Shown: in pieces, positions 63,714-64,000 of the stretch | Layout: every line of letters starts with the position of its first letter | Numbering within the stretch: position 1 is the stretch's first letter | Assembly: GCA_025057755.1 (NCBI GenBank) | Contig: JANWVC010000025.1 | Coordinates: 1-64,000 of the forward strand | Reading direction: 5' to 3' | DNA from: Limisphaera sp. | GTDB lineage: Bacteria; Verrucomicrobiota; Verrucomicrobiia; Limisphaerales; Limisphaeraceae | Length of the DNA: 64,000 nt | Position numbers and translations under genes: made by a program | Notes under the pieces: model-generated | Seen by the model: the letters and a program-made list of their open reading frames with translations, nothing else | Database searches by the model: none | Told to the model about the DNA's origin: nothing

Positions 63714-64000
63714 ATGTTGCGATCTCTTAACTCCGGCATCATCGCTCTTCAGCAATTTCAAGAGCGCATGGACGTCATTGGCAACAACATTGCGAACGTA
63801 AACACGACCGGGTTCAAAAGTGCTCGCGTTGATTTTGCCGACACGTTTAGCCAAACCCTGGGCAATCAAGGCAACAGCCTGATGCAAATCGGGACCGGCG
63901 TCACCACGAGTGCCATCCGCAATCGTTTCACTCAGGGGGCCATCGCGCAAACTGGCTCCTTAACGGACCTCGCCATTTCGGGCCAGGGATTTTTCGTGGT
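63714..64000 (+). CDS. flgE: Flagellar hook protein FlgE (partial, cut by window end)
   Basis: The first 95 residues of a hook/rod-family protein. LRSLNSGIIALQQFQERMDV is followed by IGNNIANVNTTGFKSARVDF, the flagellar rod-hook N-terminal motif (NNIANxxTxGFK), and TQTGSLTDLAISGQGFFVV, the block that FlgE and FlgG share. After flgD the hook protein is expected. Start 14 bases after the flgD stop. Confidence 0.9.
   Translation, partial: MLRSLNSGIIALQQFQERMDVIGNNIANVNTTGFKSARVDFADTFSQTLGNQGNSLMQIGTGVTTSAIRNRFTQGAIAQTGSLTDLAISGQGFFV

Overview
The window is a GC-rich bacterial chromosome segment, most likely from the Verrucomicrobiota (a flagellated, Limisphaera/Pedosphaera-like lineage). This rests on two secreted proteins with an [19 protein letters not shown]-type pseudopilin N-terminus followed by the Cys/His-containing body common in that phylum, a beta-propeller hybrid sensor kinase, a small Cys-less anti-sigma protein beside an ECF sigma factor, and Gram-negative outer-membrane genes (OMPLA phospholipase, heptose biosynthesis). 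The assignment is an inference from protein style, not from a marker gene.

Layout. (1) 0.1-10.1 kb, minus strand: a surface-polysaccharide locus (NAD-dependent epimerase, GT4 and GT2 glycosyltransferases, Wzy-like polymerase, Wzx-like flippase, DegT-type aminotransferase), visibly richer in A/T in its middle and broken by three long gene-free gaps. (2) 8.8-14.4 kb: five clusters of short GC-rich hairpin repeats fill the gaps around the aminotransferase, an intact RAYT (REP-associated tyrosine transposase), a GbsR/MarR-type regulator, tRNA-Leu(CAA), a rhomboid protease and gmhA. The hairpins share a 9-bp stem / 4-nt loop plan and their stems vary in a compensated way. (3) 14.5-25.1 kb: housekeeping and envelope genes: gmhA, a secreted protein, an ECF sigma/anti-sigma pair, hisB, a ceramidase-like enzyme, a second ECF sigma factor, a lipoprotein and a coupled amidohydrolase pair. 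(4) 25.8-36.9 kb: fliW, csrA and a flagellin-like gene behind a good sigma-54 promoter, followed by a TPR protein, a methyltransferase/glycosyltransferase fusion and a 1,992-residue multi-domain glycosyltransferase; together these look like a flagellin control and glycosylation island. (5) 37.1-53.7 kb: a propeller sensor kinase and its response regulator, pseudopilin-like proteins, pldA, a PBP4-type peptidase, an SGNH/TPR protein, a Tat-exported Gfo/Idh/MocA oxidoreductase, and a divergent thioredoxin-like/HxlR pair with symmetric operator-like octamers. (6) 53.7-64 kb: an rfaE2-type heptose adenylyltransferase, then a tightly packed flagellar operon flgB-flgC-fliE-fliF-fliG-fliH-fliI-fliJ-motE-like-fliK-flgD-flgE (cut by the window end), led by a second sigma-54 promoter that matches the one before fliW.

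How the parts fit. Regions 4 and 6 share the sigma-54 promoter type and so are probably co-regulated motility modules: region 6 builds the basal body, export ATPase and hook; region 4 holds the FliW-CsrA-flagellin switch and probable sugar-decorating enzymes. Regions 1, gmhA and rfaE2 serve cell-surface glycans. The most unusual elements are the RAYT with its compensated hairpin arrays, the giant glycosyltransferase next to the flagellin switch, and the divergent flagellin-like protein coupled to csrA.
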